The translations under genes and the position numbers were made by a program. From Acorus gramineus (taxonomy: Eukaryota; Streptophyta; Magnoliopsida; Acorales; Acoraceae): a stretch of DNA of 64,000 bases. Where the stretch lies: positions 15,945,496 through 16,009,495 of the forward strand of contig CM060857.1 in assembly GCA_030737835.1 (NCBI GenBank). The letters are read 5' to 3'. Shown one piece after another: positions 60,824 to 64,000 of the stretch; within the stretch, counting starts at the first letter, position 1; every line of letters begins with the position of its first letter. The notes under the pieces were generated by a model. The model was not told the origin of the DNA, did no database searches, and worked only from the letters and a program-made list of their open reading frames with translations.

Positions 60824-63800
60824 CTATATGATAACACCCATCAATTCATGTAGTTTCAATGTTTGGAAATCATCCATTAAAGGTCTCACATTGCAAGTGG
60901 CCAGCTCTTTGGACACCTTGTGCATAGTTGGCCGGGCTTGTGGGTCGGTCCGCAAGCAAGCAAAAACAACAGAAGCTGTTAACACAACCTGATCGGTGAT
61001 CCGCCCCGCTGCTGGAGGACTTAAACGGCGATCCAACACATCCTTCAATAGCATATCTTGGCTTTCGATCGTCGACAAAGCAGAGATGAGCTCTCCAGGA
61101 TGCCTTCCCATCATCACCTCCAACGCCACGACTCCAAAGCTGTACACGTCGCACCTTGTATTCACTATCATTGTATAAGCAAGCTCTGCATTGAAAGGAA
61201 AGGAATAAAACATGAATCAATATTGTAAATTAATGTAACACGTCTAATTAACTACTATAAGGTTTATGTACCTGGTGCGACGTATCCATATGTACCAGCA
61301 AGGGTAGTCCAATTGGAAGAGTCAGGCTTCAAGAGCCTAGCAGTGCCAAAGTCTGAGACACAAGCCTTAAATTCTGAATCTAGCAAGACATTGTTGCACG
61401 AAATATCGCGATGAACTATGGGCGGGTCGCAGTCGTGGTGCATGTAAGACAGAGCATTAGCGACATCTTTGATGATCGACAACCTCTCGTTCCACTTCAG
61501 TTTCATAGCAGCTTCACCATCTCTCAATATTGCAGACAAGCTTCCATTCTCCACGTATTCATACACTAGAAACATGGATCGAGGACTCAAGCAAGAACCA
61601 TAGAACTTCACAATGTTCCGGTGCCTTAATTCAGTCAGTGCCTTGATCTCACTCATGAATGTTTTCTCGTTGAGTCCTTGTTCGCCTTCGAGGGGATGCA
61701 GCTTCTTCACAGCTACCACCAACCCCGATGAGAGCTTTGCCTTGTAAACGTTTCCGTATCCGCCCGAACCTATGCGATGTGTTTCATCGAAATTATCGGT
61801 TGCTTTGATGATATCTTCATACGATATCTTCTCTTCCGCGGTCCATATCGAATTTTGGCCTTCCCTTATCACACCTTCATCTTTTTCCCTGTTCCGCCTT
61901 CTCTTGTAGCAGAACAAGAGAACTCCGGACACGGATAAGAAAACCAACACGCCAAGTATAGGGATCACAACAACTAGAACAACTTTGAAACCACCGATTC
62001 TTGTTCTATTGGACGAATCACATAGAGGAAAACCCCTAACATGGCCACAGAGACCTTTGTTTCCGATGAACGACTCAACCGATGCATTACGAAAGAATTT
62101 AGAGTCAGGTAGAGGACCTTCCAGGTCATTGTATGACAAATCAATCGCAGTTAAGCTTTGCAAATCTTTGAAGGAAGCTGGGATTGAACCTGTGAGATTG
62201 TTGTGGGAGAGATTTAGCTTTTCTAACATCTGAAGATCCCCGAACTGCGATGGAATACCTCCGGTGAGCGAGTTATGGCTGAGGTCTAGTACTTCTTGCA
62301 GATAGATCAGCTTCCCTATCTGATATGGGATCTCCCCATTCAAATCATTTTGGCTTAGTTTCAAGCTCCAAAGTCTCGAGCAGTCCCCGATATCCCCCGG
62401 AATTGATCCTGTCAGATTATTCTCTGACAGATCAAGCTTTTCAAGGTTGTGGAGTTTCCCGATCTCGGAAGGTATGTCTCCCGAAATTCGGTTGTGACTC
62501 AGAATCATATATCCCAAAGAAGACATCCCACCCAATTCTTTTGGGATGCCTCCCAATAAGAGGTTGGAAGAGAGATCCAACACGTGTAGGCTGGAGACTT
62601 TACCGATTTCGTTTGGTATCTCCCCTGTAATTGCATTCCCAGACATATTTAGACTTGTCAGATTCCGGCATTCCCCCCAGTTTGGAGAGACCTCGCCGAA
62701 CAGTCTGTTGAGACTCAAGTCTATGTACTCAAGGTGAGGGTACGCTCCGAAGTCTTCAGACACATTCCCTTGGAATTGATTTCTTTCAAGACGAACTCTT
62801 ATCAAACTAGTACAATTTCTCAAGCTTTTGGGTATGGGTCCTGTGAAATTATTGTCGGCGACGAGCAAGAGTTGGAGAGATCCACCTTTGCATATTTGGG
62901 AAGGTAACTGTCCGGTGAAACCATTGTCGCGCAGATCTAGTGTCTCCATGTTTGTTAGTCTCTCCATCTGTTGAGGCAGTGGACCGGACATTTGGTTTCC
63001 GAACAATAGGAGATCAATCAGACTAGTCAGATTGCCAAAAGATGAAGGTATGGGTCCGGTGAGGTTGTTGTAATACAATTCAAGGTCGGAGAGGTTTTGG
63101 AGGTTTCCAATCTCTCGGGGTATGGATCCTGATATCATATTTTCGTAGAGGTACAATTGTTTGAGTTTGGTCATGTTGCCTAATGAAGGTGGGATGGGAC
63201 CGGTGAATGAATTCGCGCAAAGGTGTAGCGCAGATAGGCTTTGGAGGCTCCCAATCTCTGGAGGGATGGATCCGGAGAAATGATTTTGGGTGAGAGACAA
63301 GTAGTTGAGGTTTGCCAAGTTGCCTAGTGTGGAAGGTACAGGACCAGAGAGGTTGTTGAATGAGATGTCTAGGAAAAACAGTTCGATCAAGTTTCCTAGT
63401 GTGGAAGGTATTGGACCAGAGAAATTGCTGCATGACATGTCTAGCACTCCCAGGTTGATCAGGTTCCCCACCTCCCTTGGAATGGATCCTGAAAGCTTGT
63501 TCTCCGAGACGCTCAGTATCCTCAGCTTTGTCAAATTATACAGAGACATTGGGATTGTTCCGGTGAGGTTGTTCTTTTGTAGTGCTAGCCAAGCCAGGTT
63601 TGTCAAGTTGCCTAACTCGGGAGGGAGTGAAGAATTCAAATGGTTTTCGAAGAGTCGCAATTTCTGAAGTCGGAAGAGCGATCCAATCTCGGGTGGGATT
63701 GGACCGGTGAGTTCGTTCTGTTGGAGTTCAAGCGATGCGAGTTCGGTCCAATTGCTTAGGACTCGAGGGGATATGGTGCCGGTCAGATGGTTAGATGAAA

Positions 63801-64000
63801 GGTCAAGATTGATGAGTGTGGAAAGTGTGCCTATGCTAGGAGGGATAATCCCATAGAGTGAATTCATGGTGAGGTTGAGACGGGCAAGGCCGGGGAGGGA
63901 AGAGAAGTCGAGAGCGTCAAGATTACCTTCCAAGCCCGCGTTGGGTAGATTTATTTCAGCAATGGCTGTTTCTGATGTGATGTTGTTGTAGCATGTTATA
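60824..64000 (-). CDS. LRR receptor-like kinase (MIK2-like), 5' end beyond the window
   Basis: Exons on the minus strand: 64000-61272 (open past the edge) and 61185-60824, with an 86-base intron inside the APE motif (CACCAG|GTACAT ... TGCAG|AGC). The part visible at the edge reads [20 protein letters not shown], the usual end of the N-terminal cap. About 25 tandem LRRs of 24 residues follow (pattern LxxLxxLxLxxNxLxGxIPxxIGN), then a membrane helix ([20 protein letters not shown]) and KRRRNREK. The kinase has a P-loop [17 protein letters not shown] lysine, [16 protein letters not shown] and APE-LAYT, then DVYSFGVV and RPTMHKV, so all catalytic residues are present and it is an RD kinase. It ends LMGVII. 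It is a plasma-membrane receptor for an extracellular ligand. The closest named relatives I recall are MIK2-type receptors. The true start is not in the window. Confidence 0.92.

Noticed and set aside
61985..63667. Several plus-strand ORFs of 60-120 codons opposite the receptor kinase
   Set aside because: They are antisense shadows of the LRR repeats and have no features of their own.

Overview
The window looks like a piece of a eudicot plant nuclear genome. It is AT-rich and intron-bearing, with dinucleotide microsatellites, tRNA-derived SINEs, an LTR retrotransposon, MITE/hAT/PIF-Harbinger-type DNA, a plant FLZ zinc-finger gene and a plant LRR receptor kinase. I cannot name the species. There is no bacterial-type operon, CRISPR array or rRNA.

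The first ~57 kb is a recent array of tandem and rearranged duplications. Two almost complete units (about 1.97-11.09 kb and 11.09-20.43 kb) each carry, in order, a GC-rich minus-strand ORF of unknown function, a GT/GA microsatellite, a three-exon minus-strand FLZ zinc-finger gene, and a plus-strand two-exon gene for a small secreted cysteine-rich peptide. Later units are partial or fused: 20.43-24.5 kb (peptide gene only), 24.5-41.4 kb (orphan peptide exon 1, LTR element, third GC-rich and FLZ copies, a 3.1-kb insertion with captured gene pieces, broken peptide gene), 41.4-48.4 kb (SINE, PIF/Harbinger-like element, peptide gene), 48.4-53.3 kb (two SINEs, peptide gene with a GC-rich copy in its intron) and 53.3-56.5 kb (two SINEs, peptide gene). 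A diverged ninth peptide locus lies at 59.3-60.5 kb, and a large LRR receptor-like kinase runs off the right edge (60.8-64.0 kb, minus strand).

The main discovery is the peptide family. Exon 1 encodes a nearly invariant signal peptide and the start of the propeptide. Exon 2 encodes a Pro/Ser/Gly-rich linker and a short Cys-rich end. None of these proteins is visible as a single ORF. I assembled them by splice phase, and the frame is open in all eight exon 2 copies. Signal peptide, intron and 3' flank are nearly identical between copies, while the middle of exon 2 differs strongly. There are two C-terminal types: four Cys followed by a shared CSHG...DKVEP tail, or a dense CCC-type cluster that ends at a stop codon lying in a 12-bp insertion. 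The neighbouring receptor kinase resembles MIK2-type receptors, so a linked ligand-receptor locus is a reasonable but untested hypothesis.

The FLZ gene is also spread over exons. The CxxC half and the FCxxEC half join in frame across a ~0.7-kb intron in all three copies, giving a 99-residue protein, with a predicted 5'-UTR intron and a TATA box.
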